Origin: Chloroflexota bacterium
GTDB lineage: Bacteria; Chloroflexota; UBA6077; FW602-bin22; CADDYW01
Length of the DNA stretch: 64,000 nucleotides
Direction of reading: 5' to 3'
Assembly: GCA_021324795.1 (NCBI GenBank)
Contig: JAJPIK010000118.1
Location: 62,001-126,000, forward strand
Made by a program: the position numbers and the translations under genes. The notes beneath the pieces were generated by a model. That model ran no database searches, was not told where the DNA came from, and was given only the letters and a program-made list of their open reading frames with translations. Within the stretch, counting starts at the first letter, position 1; the number at the start of each line of letters is the position of its first letter. Shown in pieces: positions 18,498 to 28,076 of this stretch.

Positions 18498-19445
18498 CTA
18501 GCCCGCTCCGGTCGTGGCCAAATCGAGTGTCAGATCCTGCTGAACCGTCTCCACCGTGCTCTGCAAACCATCGCTCAGAGAAACCAAGGGGCGCCAGTTC
18601 AACTCTTCCCGGGCACGCCGCGTATCAAAGTAAGCGGTACGCAAATCACCCGGCCGCCGCGGAGCCCGGTTGGGTACCACTGAGACGCCAATGACCTCAC
18701 ACAACTTCTGGTAGATTTGATTGACTGACGTTCCGACACCAGTGCCGATGCAGTAGATCCGCCCATCGCCAGCCGTAGCCGCGGCCAGGTTCGCCCGCGC
18801 AACATCGGTCACGTAGATGTAATCCCGGATCTGCTCGCCATCCCAATGAATGGTCGGGACTTGGCCACTGAGAAGCTGGCGGGCGAAAATCGCCACTACT
18901 CCAGCCTCGCCGCGCGAGTCCTGGCGCGGACCATAAACGTTGCCATAGCGCAAGGCGGTGAAGCTCAGACCACGATCGAGGGCGTAGTAGTTCAAATAGT
19001 GCTCGGCAACCATCTTCGTGATGCCATAGGGTGACTCGGGATGCTGGGGATGCTCCTCATCGATTGGTAAGTAGACCGGATTCCCGTAAGTCGCTCCTGA
19101 CGACGCGAAGATAATCTTTCGGACGCCACCGGTGACACAGGCCTCGAGTACGTTCAGCAAGCCGACGACGTTCACCCGTGCATCATAGAGCGGGTCATCA
19201 GTCGATACTTTGACCGACATTTGGGCAGCTTGGTGGAACACAACTTCCGGCCGGACTTCCGCGATGATCTGGTGCAGATCCGGGCTGCAGATATCCGTTT
19301 CATAGAAGTGAGCATAGCGATTCAAGTTCGCTGGCTTGCCAGTGGCGAAATTATCCACAATCGCGACGTCATGGTTTTCCGCGACCAGTAAATCGACGAT
19401 GTGAGAACCGATGAATCCCGCCCCGCCAGTCACGAGAGCGCGCAT
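18498..19445 (-). CDS. UDP-glucose 4-epimerase-like NAD-dependent epimerase
   Basis: About 315 residues of the extended SDR family. RALVTGGAGFIGSHIVDLL binds NAD; the catalytic tyrosine and lysine are in SPYGITKMVAEHYL; FASSGATYG supplies the serine. GNVYGPRQDSRGEAGVVAIF and the GEQIRDYIYVTDVA segment are typical of GalE-like enzymes. It probably supplies UDP-galactose or a related sugar for the glycan. The ATG at 19443-19445 (MRALVTGG) is preferred over one seven codons earlier. Confidence 0.87.
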   Translation of the reverse strand: MRALVTGGAGFIGSHIVDLLVAENHDVAIVDNFATGKPANLNRYAHFYETDICSPDLHQIIAEVRPEVVFHQAAQMSVKVSTDDPLYDARVNVVGLLNVLEACVTGGVRKIIFASSGATYGNPVYLPIDEEHPQHPESPYGITKMVAEHYLNYYALDRGLSFTALRYGNVYGPRQDSRGEAGVVAIFARQLLSGQVPTIHWDGEQIRDYIYVTDVARANLAAATAGDGRIYCIGTGVGTSVNQIYQKLCEVIGVSVVPNRAPRRPGDLRTAYFDTRRAREELNWRPLVSLSDGLQSTVETVQQDLTLDLATTGAG

Positions 19446-19470
19446 ATCTGACCTCTTCTGTTTCACTGAC

Positions 19471-20052
19471 TTAAGAAATTGCTTTGATGACTTCGTACTC
19501 GAGCTTCCACTGACTGAGTAGGAGATCCACCGCCGAGCTCAAGTCGCGAGCAACCGTGAAGCCACTCTTTCCACTCGCGGTAGCGAGCGCCAACTGCTCG
19601 GGACCGCGGCCAGTCAAAACCAGGATCGACTCGCAGCCGACCGCTCGTCCCGCTTCAATATCCGTCAAGGCATCACCGATGAGGACCGCCTCGCGCAGAT
19701 TCAGGCAGTATCGGTTGGCGATCTCTAACAAGAGACCAGGTCGTGGCTTCCGACAGGCGCATCCTTCGTCGGGCCGATGTGGACAGTACACGACCGACTG
19801 AATCCGTCCGCCTAACTGTTCGATCGCCCGCGTCATCTTCTGGTTGATTGCGTCGACCGTGTGGCGGGAGACAAGCCCGCGATTGATGATTGCCTGATTT
19901 GTGATGACGAAGACGAGCAGACCAGCTTGGGAAAGTCGTGCTACTGCCCCCGCTGCGCCAGGAAGAAAACGGAATTCGCTCCAGTCCTTGACGTGGTCAT
20001 CTCGGTTCTCATTGATCACGCCATCACGGTCAAGAAAAACTGCCCTTACCAC
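19471..20052 (-). CDS. gmhB: D-glycero-D-manno-heptose-1,7-bisphosphate phosphatase-like HAD enzyme
   Basis: 193 residues. The HAD motif I is VFLDRDGVINENRDD; motif II is VFVITNQ; the zinc-binding loop is CPHRPDEGCACRKP, characteristic of GmhB/HisB-type phosphatases; motif IV reads VLIGDALTDIEAGRAVG. In heptose synthesis it removes the 7-phosphate (with GmhA, HldE elsewhere). No other heptose gene is in the window, so it may work with genes elsewhere for a heptose-containing surface glycan, or act on a related substrate. Confidence 0.85.
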   Translation of the reverse strand: MVRAVFLDRDGVINENRDDHVKDWSEFRFLPGAAGAVARLSQAGLLVFVITNQAIINRGLVSRHTVDAINQKMTRAIEQLGGRIQSVVYCPHRPDEGCACRKPRPGLLLEIANRYCLNLREAVLIGDALTDIEAGRAVGCESILVLTGRGPEQLALATASGKSGFTVARDLSSAVDLLLSQWKLEYEVIKAIS

Positions 20053-20102
20053 GACCTGACCTCGTGCTCGGTTGTGTACGCGTGGCGCATCAGACGGATT
20101 TC

Positions 20103-20546
20103 TCAGCGCGCTTCACCACGAATTGGTAGAGTCTCGATGGAGCCATTACGACTCGGTTTTAAAAGACGTAGAGTACGTCCTGCGTTGCTGAAACCATCGA
20201 CGCTCTCCGGATTGCCCCGCACTGCTTCAACTAAGTTCTGAATCGTGGCGTTCTCTACCAATTGCCGGTCACAGACAACCATCGTTGGATCGTCGAATCC
20301 AAGGGTGATGATCCGACAGATCCCTTTCGTTTGTGGACGGAAAAAGAAACTCGCCTGGGTGACGCCTTCTAATTCCTGCTGCGCTGCCCGGTCGATAACA
20401 ACGATGTCGGGTTGTAATTCTTGCAGGATCTCGAACGTTAGATCACGAGATGGAATGACTGCGCTCACGTCGATGCCGGCCGAGCGTAGCACGCTCACCG
20501 CGAGCTCACAGATTAGAGGGTGTCGGTAGACGACAATCGTTCGCAT
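20103..20546 (-). CDS. Degenerate receiver-domain protein
   Basis: 147 residues with the pattern of a CheY-like receiver: RTIVVYRHPLICELAVSVL (strand 1 and helix 1), then ELQPDIVVIDRAAQQ (strand 3), then ICRIITLGFDDP. The usual acidic pair after strand 1 is replaced by Tyr-Arg, and no clear lysine motif follows, so normal Mg-dependent phosphorylation is unlikely. No output domain is recognisable in the last 40 residues. It lies next to a NusG-like factor at the head of the polysaccharide locus and may sense or bridge another partner. Function unknown. Confidence 0.6.
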   Translation of the reverse strand: MRTIVVYRHPLICELAVSVLRSAGIDVSAVIPSRDLTFEILQELQPDIVVIDRAAQQELEGVTQASFFFRPQTKGICRIITLGFDDPTMVVCDRQLVENATIQNLVEAVRGNPESVDGFSNAGRTLRLLKPSRNGSIETLPIRGEAR

Positions 20547-20915
20547 TGTCTCTTCTCATCGCCTTACATCGATCCTGGTGGCGAATCGTGGTGCGCGTAT
20601 CCTGAGTTAAGTCAGGAGACCGATAAGGGAACGTTAGAACCGACTGTTGAAACCGTAGCCAAGCTTCGTCGCAGCGGCGTCGCGGAATGGCAATAGCACA
20701 AGGCAAATGGTCATGGTACCGATGCGCTCGCTTGGGATGCGCTTGGGATGGATCAACCAGTTATGCGAAGGACCGCGATCAGGTCAATGAAAGCGTCGTC
20801 AGTCGTTCCGTCGTTGGGCAAGCTCCGCCATTACGACGCCCGCGTGGGTTATCCACGCCAGACCTCGAACTGGCCGGCACCTCTGTTCGTCAGGGTCTGC
20901 GGAGCGTCTCTCCTC
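20547..20915. other. Non-coding stretch between the NusG-like gene and the pseudo-receiver gene
   Basis: No convincing gene. It holds an imperfect palindrome CCTGAGTTAAGTCAGG (20601-20616), which on the minus strand would form a hairpin in the leader of the polysaccharide operon. Codon patterns in the overlapping open frames look like chance. A promoter or an antitermination target could be here, but I cannot point to clear boxes. Confidence 0.4.
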
Positions 20916-21437
20916 TTAGGACGCGACGCTCAGCACCTTCCCGACTGCTTGCTCCACCCGCCGCACTTGGCTCAGGTGCACTTCGGTCCGACATTGCCGC
21001 TTGAGTAACTGGATCAGCACCTGCACCCGTCCGTTCCCGGACAAGTGCCCCGCGAATATCGCCTCGATTCCTCGCAACGGTCCCGCGGTGATCACTACCC
21101 GTTCCCCCGCCTTGAGCGTCGGATAGGGACTCCCTTTCCCATTCAGCCTGTGTTGCAATGCTGCGATTAGTGTCTCTGGTACCGGAGACGGCTCATTGCC
21201 GTAGCCCAGCACGTAGAGTACCCCCGGCGTATAGTTCACGCGACTGAGCTCCGGGCCGGACGAATCCACCCGACAGAACAAATACCCCGGGAAAAAGGGC
21301 TCCAGCCCCACACTACTGCTCGCTGGCTTACGCACCCGAATCTGGGGCAGGTACACTTCGATCCCGGCGTGGCGCAGAAACGTCGCCGTCGTTGCTTCTT
21401 TCTTCGGCTTCGACCGTATTGCATACCACTCCCGCAC
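20916..21437 (-). CDS. Specialised NusG paralogue (RfaH/LoaP/UpxY-like transcription elongation factor)
   Basis: About 173 residues. The N-terminal NGN domain is recognisable: REWYAIRSKPKKEATTATFL, then GIEVYLPQIRVRK and FFPGYLFCRVD. The C-terminal KOW domain reads LKAGERVVITAGPLRGIEAI and ends QLLKRQCRTEVHLSQVRRV. The GTG at 21435-21437 has AGGGG eight bases upstream and gives the usual family start; the open frame extends to 21542 but its first 35 residues look non-coding. Specialised NusG paralogues at the head of long polysaccharide operons suppress premature termination in that operon. The position here, first in about 21 kb of same-strand glycan genes, fits. Confidence 0.88.
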   Translation of the reverse strand: MREWYAIRSKPKKEATTATFLRHAGIEVYLPQIRVRKPASSSVGLEPFFPGYLFCRVDSSGPELSRVNYTPGVLYVLGYGNEPSPVPETLIAALQHRLNGKGSPYPTLKAGERVVITAGPLRGIEAIFAGHLSGNGRVQVLIQLLKRQCRTEVHLSQVRRVEQAVGKVLSVAS

Positions 21438-21956
21438 TGCCTGTCCCCTTTCACTTCGGACCTCTTCCCCTTGGCGACTCGTGCCACACACACCAGCCCA
21501 TTCCGAAGCATCTTGACTGTACCCCACGCCTACTTCTCCCACAACGTCCCTTTAGTGGATTTCCCTCTCGGCCGAGCTATGGACACCCTTCGCGCCATTT
21601 GCTCATTCCCACCAACCACTCCTACACTCCCCGGTGGACACCCTCTCCACCATGTGATCTAGCTAAATCTGGACAGATCGATACCCTGTGCCGACGCCTC
21701 ACCCGTGTTCCTTTTTGCCCATACGTTTGGGCAGTGTGACGTGACCACCAGTCAACTGGGTATCTGAACAGTTGTTCCCGGAGGAGGTTGGTCGAAGCAA
21801 CTGGCCGGAGACGGGGCCGCGGCCGGCTTCGGTCAAGGGTGAGGTGGAGGAGTCCTACCCGGTGACGGTGAAGACAGAGGCTAACCGAGTGCCTCGGTGA
21901 ACTGGTCTGCCTCTCCTTGCTCCCCACCCCCGGTCTCCCTTGGCCACGTGTCGATG
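21438..21956. other. Non-coding leader upstream of the NusG-like gene
   Basis: About 500 bases without a credible gene. It contains a hairpin GCCCA-TACGTT-TGGGC at 21717-21732 and the palindrome GAACAGTTGTTC at 21766-21777. The hairpin has a T-run before it on the plus strand, so on the minus strand it is followed by A residues and is not an intrinsic terminator for the operon. It may be the promoter and leader of the polysaccharide operon. Confidence 0.45.
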
Positions 21957-22730
21957 CTAAATCGCAACGCGGTTGCTCACCGTTCTTCGTTCACGTCCGT
22001 TGGGAGACATGCGCTTTTCAACGAGATGATCGGTCGGTATGCGCATGAGATTGCTATTTGATGCAAATGATTGCCCTTCCGCTTGTTTCTGCCGGAGGAC
22101 AAACGTAGCGGCCTGAACGCGATTGTTTAACTGAAGCTTATCCAGAATGTTATGAAGGTGGCTTCGCACGGTACTTTCGGCGACAACCAGCTTCTCTGCG
22201 ATTTCTCGATTTGTATTTCCCTGCGCCACGAGCTCGAGGACTTCTTGTTCCCGTTCGCTCAACCGTTCGGTAACTGGCGCCGGCTCATGGGCTGGCTCCG
22301 GCGCTTGAGTAAGGAAGGTCACTAAACTGGTCAATGAAGACGGAAAGAGCACGGCTTGCCCCTGGGCAACCGATCGAATCGTCTTCACCAGCTCTTCGAT
22401 ATCGCCGTCTTTCGAGATAAAGCCAAGAGCCCCCGCCCGAATCGCGCGATAGACCAGGTCTGGCGGTGGCGCTGCTGCGGTGAGAATGATCAGTCTCGCC
22501 GAAGGTATCTCTTCGTGCAAGGCCGCTGCGATCTCCAGGCCGTCTTCATCGGGCATCTGGATGTCGAGCAGAATGATATCCGGCTGGAGGGTACGTGCCT
22601 GAGCCAGAGCACTCTGGCCGTTAGAAGCGTCACCCACGACATGCAAATCTCGAAAGTCAGCGAGGAGGGCTCGGAGCCCCTGGCGTACCATCGTATGGGC
22701 ATCAACAATGATAAGTCGACACGGATTCAT
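21957..22730 (-). CDS. NarL/FixJ-type response regulator with LuxR HTH
   Basis: About 257 residues. The receiver domain has RLIIVDAHTMVRQGLRALL, the phospho-acceptor aspartate in DIILLDIQMPDEDG and the switch/lysine region LGFISKDGDIEELV. The DNA-binding domain reads LSEREQEVLELVAQGNTNRE then VAESTVRSHLHNIL. The second acidic residue of the usual D-D pair is alanine, which may weaken Mg binding. No histidine kinase is adjacent. It probably controls the neighbouring polysaccharide locus. Two ATGs (22730 and 22736) are possible starts. Confidence 0.9.
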   Translation of the reverse strand: MNPCRLIIVDAHTMVRQGLRALLADFRDLHVVGDASNGQSALAQARTLQPDIILLDIQMPDEDGLEIAAALHEEIPSARLIILTAAAPPPDLVYRAIRAGALGFISKDGDIEELVKTIRSVAQGQAVLFPSSLTSLVTFLTQAPEPAHEPAPVTERLSEREQEVLELVAQGNTNREIAEKLVVAESTVRSHLHNILDKLQLNNRVQAATFVLRQKQAEGQSFASNSNLMRIPTDHLVEKRMSPNGRERRTVSNRVAI

Positions 22731-22820
22731 CGGCATCACCACGCAGAAGGTTCTCACTCAGGCATTTGACAATCAGGGGAGCTCTCACTCACCCGCGGTG
22801 GTTAAGATTTTCTCCACCTC

Positions 22821-22829
22821 GCTACCGCC
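22821..22829 (-). promoter_or_regulatory. ops-like sequence upstream of the LuxR regulator gene
   Basis: On the minus strand GGCGGTAGC followed by GAG. The core ops element bound by RfaH in enterobacteria is GGCGGTAGC followed by NT. The match is in the leader side of the regulator gene, about 90 nt before its start, and lies within a CCGCCGGCGG palindrome. It may be chance. Confidence 0.25.
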
Positions 22830-23024
22830 GGCGGATGGAGGCGACGGTCATAGCCATAGCAACCAAATATGTCATTCGTAACACTGGCATCATACCGGCC
22901 GGGAGAGTTAATGAGGTCGATATAACGTTAAGAGATGGTTGAGGGGTAGGAAAGATCTCCTACGCCGAATGATTGACGCGGTGCTATCATGATTCATGGG
23001 TGAGGAAAGGGGCACAAGAAGAGC

Positions 23025-23672
23025 GTGTCGCAGATCAACACGCCGCGAGGTAAGCTGCAACCTGTCCGATCATTCGTGGCGATCGAGTTACCGACTGAAG
23101 TCCGGGATTGGTGCAGTGAAGCGATGAAGCATGCGCAATCGCGCTTGGGACCAGTTTCTCGCCAGGTGCGCTGGGTAGATTCAGCCGGACTTCACGTCAC
23201 TCTGAAATTTCTGGGTACCGTGCCGACGTCACTTATCCCCGAGCTGACCGATCGTCTCGAACGTGAATTGGCCGGTTACAAGCCGTTTCGTCTGGCTATC
23301 GGTCGGCTTGGTGTCTTTCCTAACCCTCGCTCACCCCGAGTGCTCTGGCTCGCCCTCCAGGGCGACCTTGCTGCGCTCGGCGCTTGCCAAGCACGGGTCG
23401 AAGCCGCGACGAATCCGCTCGGCTTTCCTCCTGAGAAGCGTCCCTACCAGCCTCACCTCACTCTGGGCCGCGTACGGGAGACCGCGACTCCCGAGGATCT
23501 CGCAACGATTGGCGCTCTTTCCACTGGCTTGTCGACCGATCAAACGATCTCTTTTCCCGTCGACGCTGCCAGCCTCATGCGAAGCCAGCTTGGTCCCGGC
23601 GGCGCTCGCTACACGCGTCTGACCGAGCTTCCGTTCTCGTCTTACCAGAAGCCCCGCGGCACGTTGCGATAA
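23025..23672 (+). CDS. thpR: RNA 2',3'-cyclic phosphodiesterase (2H family)
   Basis: 215 residues with the two H-x-T-x motifs of the 2H phosphoesterase superfamily: LHVTLKFLG near residue 65 and PHLTLGRV near residue 145. RSFVAIELPTEVRDW is the usual start of the LigT/ThpR group, which opens 2',3'-cyclic phosphates on RNA ends. It starts with GTG at 23025; an extended -10-like TGCTATCAT lies at 22982-22990. Its end overlaps the convergent gene by 31 nt. Confidence 0.9.
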   Translation: MSQINTPRGKLQPVRSFVAIELPTEVRDWCSEAMKHAQSRLGPVSRQVRWVDSAGLHVTLKFLGTVPTSLIPELTDRLERELAGYKPFRLAIGRLGVFPNPRSPRVLWLALQGDLAALGACQARVEAATNPLGFPPEKRPYQPHLTLGRVRETATPEDLATIGALSTGLSTDQTISFPVDAASLMRSQLGPGGARYTRLTELPFSSYQKPRGTLR

Positions 23673-24430
23673 GGATCCAGTTTGGGGAATTTCGCCCGGG
23701 TCACGAGCTGCTCGAAGCGGGCGACGAAGATCGAGACCTCTTTTCGGTTGAGTAGCTCTCCGAGTTGAGCAGTAAGCCCGCTCAGACGCGTTGTATCGGC
23801 AAGAAAATCACGCATGTGGTTCAGAAGGTCGCTCGGGATCGGCTCACCGCAAAACTCCCAAATGACCGTTCGAAGCTTTGGATCGACGTTGAAAGTCAAA
23901 CCGTGATCGATGCCCCAGAGCTTCCCCCCCTGATCACGGAGAAGGTGGGTGATCTTGCGATCGGCGTTATTGGTGAAGACATCGAAGAGGGTAATCTCCA
24001 TCAGTTCACGCTCGTTGGTCTTGCGAAAGCTGCGCGCATCGGTCTTGGGGTCCGGGTCGATGTAAAGTTGAAAAGTGCCGACCCCGTACGGTCCATCGCG
24101 AATCACTGTCGCCGGAATAAATTCCCAGCCAAGCGCCTGACTGACGAGATAGGAGGCGTATTCGCGCCGGTAAAGTGTCCCGTCCGGGAAATCCCAAAGG
24201 GGAGCTTCGCCACGCCGCGGCTTATAGATCGCCAAGCGCTGCTCCTCACCACGTTGGAGAAGCACAGCAAAGTTGTAGTTAGAACCCCAGGCGATCGACT
24301 CGCAGAGGATGACATCGCTTTCGCGGAGGAACTCGGCAGCCGCGGCAGCGCTCGCTGGCGGCTCGATGCTCACCGCGACCTCGATCTCCTCCGACTTGTC
24401 ACCACCGTGGCGATAGAAGCGTCGTCCCAT
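23642..24430 (-). CDS. SCO1664-family protein (PI3/PI4-kinase-like fold)
   Basis: 262 residues. Key features: GSNYNFAVLLQRGEEQRLAI, then IYKPRRGEAPLWDFPDGTLY, EYASYLVSQALGWEFIP, LFDVFTNNADRKITHLL and KLWGIDHGLTFN. The NNADRK and IDHGLTF motifs resemble the catalytic and metal-binding loops of phosphatidylinositol-kinase-like folds. Homologues are widespread in Actinobacteria and related phyla; their substrate is not known. The ATG directly follows the TGA of the upstream gene (TGAATG), so the two are coupled. Confidence 0.82.
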   Translation of the reverse strand: MGRRFYRHGGDKSEEIEVAVSIEPPASAAAAAEFLRESDVILCESIAWGSNYNFAVLLQRGEEQRLAIYKPRRGEAPLWDFPDGTLYRREYASYLVSQALGWEFIPATVIRDGPYGVGTFQLYIDPDPKTDARSFRKTNERELMEITLFDVFTNNADRKITHLLRDQGGKLWGIDHGLTFNVDPKLRTVIWEFCGEPIPSDLLNHMRDFLADTTRLSGLTAQLGELLNRKEVSIFVARFEQLVTRAKFPKLDPYRNVPRGFW

Positions 24431-24805
24431 TCAGCCGCTCGCTTTCAAACCATACTTCGCCATCAGCTTTTGGAAATCGCGTCGGTAAAGAAGCTTGATT
24501 CGGATCTCTGGATAGAGTGCGCGGAGTTCGCGCACCTTGCGGTTCTTCTTAGTAACGAGGCTCTGCTTGAGAGTGGTGAGTTCGATGTAGAGGTCTTGAT
24601 CGACGAGGTAGAAGTCGGGAGTGAACGACTCGATCAGACGACCGTCAGCATCCCAGCGCAATGGAAACGAGCGAGGCTCATATTCCCAGCGGATCTGGTA
24701 GAAATCGAGAATCGCCGCGAAGTCACGTTCGCTTTCGTGGGCAAATTTGACCGTCGACGCTGGCGCGTCCGAAGCGAGGATCGCATTTGACCGGGGCTCC
24801 ACCAT
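24431..24805 (-). CDS. Small nuclease-like protein (PD-(D/E)XK-like), function unproven
   Basis: 124 residues. The pattern ESERDFAAILDFYQIRWEY, SFTPDFYLVDQDLYIEL, TTLKQSLVTKKNRKVREL follows the order E, PD, E-x-T/K seen in small PD-(D/E)XK nuclease-like domains; the last catalytic lysine is replaced or shifted (ELTTLK). It is stop-to-start coupled with the SCO1664-family gene, which suggests a shared role. I cannot assign a target. Confidence 0.6.
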   Translation of the reverse strand: MVEPRSNAILASDAPASTVKFAHESERDFAAILDFYQIRWEYEPRSFPLRWDADGRLIESFTPDFYLVDQDLYIELTTLKQSLVTKKNRKVRELRALYPEIRIKLLYRRDFQKLMAKYGLKASG

Positions 24806-24921
24806 TCCTCGTCGTCCCCACCCTACGTGGCTGCCATGCGCACGACCAGGAAACTTTGCCCCGATTATACGTGAGGGCCAGCGTAGATCTCAAGAGTTGT
24901 GACCGTCAACCGTCAACCCGC

Positions 24922-25803
24922 TCATTCCGAGCTGAAGCCGAGGTGTGCTTGCCAGGTACCGTCCGCGTTGATGAAGCGCACCGCGTTGCCGCCAAGGATC
25001 TGTTCAAGCGTTGACTCCGGCAGTCCCAGCGCCCGCACCTTTTGGAGAAAAGGCCCCTGGCGAAGTAAAGGGTAGTCAGTACCAAAGAGGATCCGGTCGG
25101 CGCTGACGAGCTCGGCGACGATTTTGAAGATTTCAAAGTGATAGAGATAGGTTGTCGCCGCCGAGTCGTACCAGACGTTGCGCAGGGCGATCGCGACTTC
25201 CGGCATCAGCTCGTAGAATGGCAGGCCACCGCCCCAGTGGGCGAAGATCAGCCGCAAGCTCGGGTGACGCTCGGCCAGGCGGTAGGCGGTAGCAGGCGTC
25301 ACCGCGCCTTTGCCCGGATAACCGTGGCCGACCGGCTCGCTGACGTGGATCGAGATCGCGAGGCCAAGCGCGGTCGCGGCTTCGGCCACTGGATCCATCA
25401 CTGTCCAGTCGTCAAGAGCGTAACCCTGGCCGTGGGGCATCAGCTCGCCAATACCTTTGAGACCGGCGGCGGCCACCCGGTTGATCTCGGTCAGCGCGGC
25501 CTGGCTGTCACACGGTTGGAGGGCGGCGAAGCTAGCAAAGCGCTCGGGATATTGCCGCTGGACCTCGATCAGGTAATCGTTGTGCATTCGGCAGAGGGTG
25601 GGATCGCTCCAGCCGAATCCGAGCGCGAAGGCAAAGTCAATTCCGTTGCGGTCTAGCGAGGCGAGCGCGTCCTCGGCGGTAGCCAGTCGACATTTAGGAT
25701 TGGTGTACAGGTCAGCAAAGTGGCGATCGAGCGCCAGAAAGCGCTCGCGCTGATTCACGACCTCCGGCGGGAAGAGGTGGATGTGCGCGTCAACGATCGG
25801 CAT
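24922..25803 (-). CDS. Amidohydrolase-family metal-dependent hydrolase
   Basis: 293 residues forming a TIM-barrel amidohydrolase (amidohydro-rel 2, ACMSD-like). IVDAHIHLFPPE provides the first two metal histidines; RLIFAHWGGGLPFYEL gives a third; RILFGTDYPLLRQGPF gives the final aspartate. Family members decarboxylate or hydrolyse aromatic and other ring compounds. The gene is 7 nt from oppF on the same strand, so it may process an imported compound. Substrate not known. Confidence 0.85.
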   Translation of the reverse strand: MPIVDAHIHLFPPEVVNQRERFLALDRHFADLYTNPKCRLATAEDALASLDRNGIDFAFALGFGWSDPTLCRMHNDYLIEVQRQYPERFASFAALQPCDSQAALTEINRVAAAGLKGIGELMPHGQGYALDDWTVMDPVAEAATALGLAISIHVSEPVGHGYPGKGAVTPATAYRLAERHPSLRLIFAHWGGGLPFYELMPEVAIALRNVWYDSAATTYLYHFEIFKIVAELVSADRILFGTDYPLLRQGPFLQKVRALGLPESTLEQILGGNAVRFINADGTWQAHLGFSSE

Positions 25804-25810
25804 GCAATGG

Positions 25811-26803
25811 TTAGACGGCGTGGCAGGCTACCATGTGACCGCTGCCAACGTCGCGGAACTTCGGCTCGGTCTGGCGGCAGACTTCCATCGCGATCGGGCA
25901 ACGGGTATGGAAGCGACAGCCGGTCGGTGGGTTGAGTGGGCTCGGCACATCGCCCTTTAAAACGATCCGTTGGCGTTTCAAGGTCGGGTCTGGCTGAGGA
26001 ATCGCCGAAAGCAGCGCTTGAGTATACGGATGGAGCGGCTTCCGGTAAATCTCTTCGGTCGAAGCTAGCTCGACGACTTTGCCGAGATACATGACCCCAA
26101 CTCGATCGCTAATGTAGCGCACCACTGCCAAGTTATGAGCGATGAAGAGATAGGTTAGTCCAAACCGCTGCTGGAGGTCACGCAGGAGATTCAGAATCTG
26201 CGACTGAATCGAGACGTCGAGCGCCGAGACCGGCTCATCGCAGATGACCAGCTTTGGCTGGAGAATCAGTGCCCGGGCGATCCCGATCCGCTGGCGCTGG
26301 CCGCCGCTGAACTCGTGCGCGAAGCGGCGCATGTACTGACTGCGCAGGCCAACCAATTCCATCATCTCGCGCACCGCTTGCTCACGGTCCGAGCGAGAAC
26401 CGATGCCATGGATGATCAGCCCCTCTCCGATCAGATCACCGACCGGCATTCGGGGATCGAGTGAGCTATACGGGTCCTGGAAGATGATCTGCATATCGCG
26501 GCGTAGCCGCTTGAGTTCTTCGCCGCCGAGCGAAAAGACATCTTTGCCAGCGAAGTAAACCTTACCGCTGGTAGCCGGCACGAGGCGCAGAATCACCCGT
26601 CCGGTCGTCGTCTTACCGCAGCCGGATTCTCCAACCAGCCCGAGGGTCTCGCCGGAGCGGACGTCTAAGGAAACGTCGTCGACGGCATGGACCTGGCCGA
26701 CAGTTCGGAAAAGCACGCCACCCCGCACTGGGAAGTGCTTCACCAGATTCTGGACCGAGAGCAGGGGCGCGTCGGTTTGAGACGCCAAGGTTGGCACTTC
26801 CAT
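25811..26803 (-). CDS. oppF: Oligopeptide/dipeptide ABC importer ATPase, OppF-type
   Basis: 330 residues. Walker [10 protein letters not shown], signature [15 protein letters not shown], Walker [13 protein letters not shown] and H-loop FIAHN. The C-terminal oligo_HPY tail [18 protein letters not shown] has the cysteines that may bind an iron-sulphur cluster in this family. It starts two bases after the OppD-type stop. No permease or binding-protein gene is adjacent, so the pair must serve subunits encoded elsewhere. Confidence 0.93.
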   Translation of the reverse strand: MEVPTLASQTDAPLLSVQNLVKHFPVRGGVLFRTVGQVHAVDDVSLDVRSGETLGLVGESGCGKTTTGRVILRLVPATSGKVYFAGKDVFSLGGEELKRLRRDMQIIFQDPYSSLDPRMPVGDLIGEGLIIHGIGSRSDREQAVREMMELVGLRSQYMRRFAHEFSGGQRQRIGIARALILQPKLVICDEPVSALDVSIQSQILNLLRDLQQRFGLTYLFIAHNLAVVRYISDRVGVMYLGKVVELASTEEIYRKPLHPYTQALLSAIPQPDPTLKRQRIVLKGDVPSPLNPPTGCRFHTRCPIAMEVCRQTEPKFRDVGSGHMVACHAV

Positions 26804-26805
26804 GT

Positions 26806-27825
<1,020 letters not shown>

Positions 27826-27945
27826 TCTCGCATCTCCCGCTGGACCAAAGGGATCGGCCAAATCAGTTTGGATACGCGGGTAGTCTAGCACGCGCAAAAA
27901 CAGCATGCAATTTCCCGAACAAGTTCTTTTTGCACACCGCGCGGC

Positions 27946-27974
27946 TTGACACGGGCTGTTCCTCTGTCTAGTAT
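27946..27974 (+). promoter_or_regulatory. Sigma70-type promoter for the large ABC exporter
   Basis: TTGACA, a 17-base spacer, then TAGTAT. It lies about 100 bases before the exporter ATG, leaving a leader of roughly 95 nt rich in GGAATCC/TCCGGA-like self-complementary runs. Confidence 0.75.
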
Positions 27975-28076
27975 CGAAAGTACAGACTTGGAATGCTCCG
28001 GAATCCCAACCCCGGTGCGGTAATCCGGAACGGCGCGCTGAATCCCGGTAAAGGAGTGCGCTGGTAGAAAGGTTGC

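Noticed and set aside
21717..21732. Hairpin with T-run as a transcription terminator
   Set aside because: The T residues lie before the hairpin on the plus strand and so become A residues after it on the minus strand; neither strand gives a stem followed by U residues.
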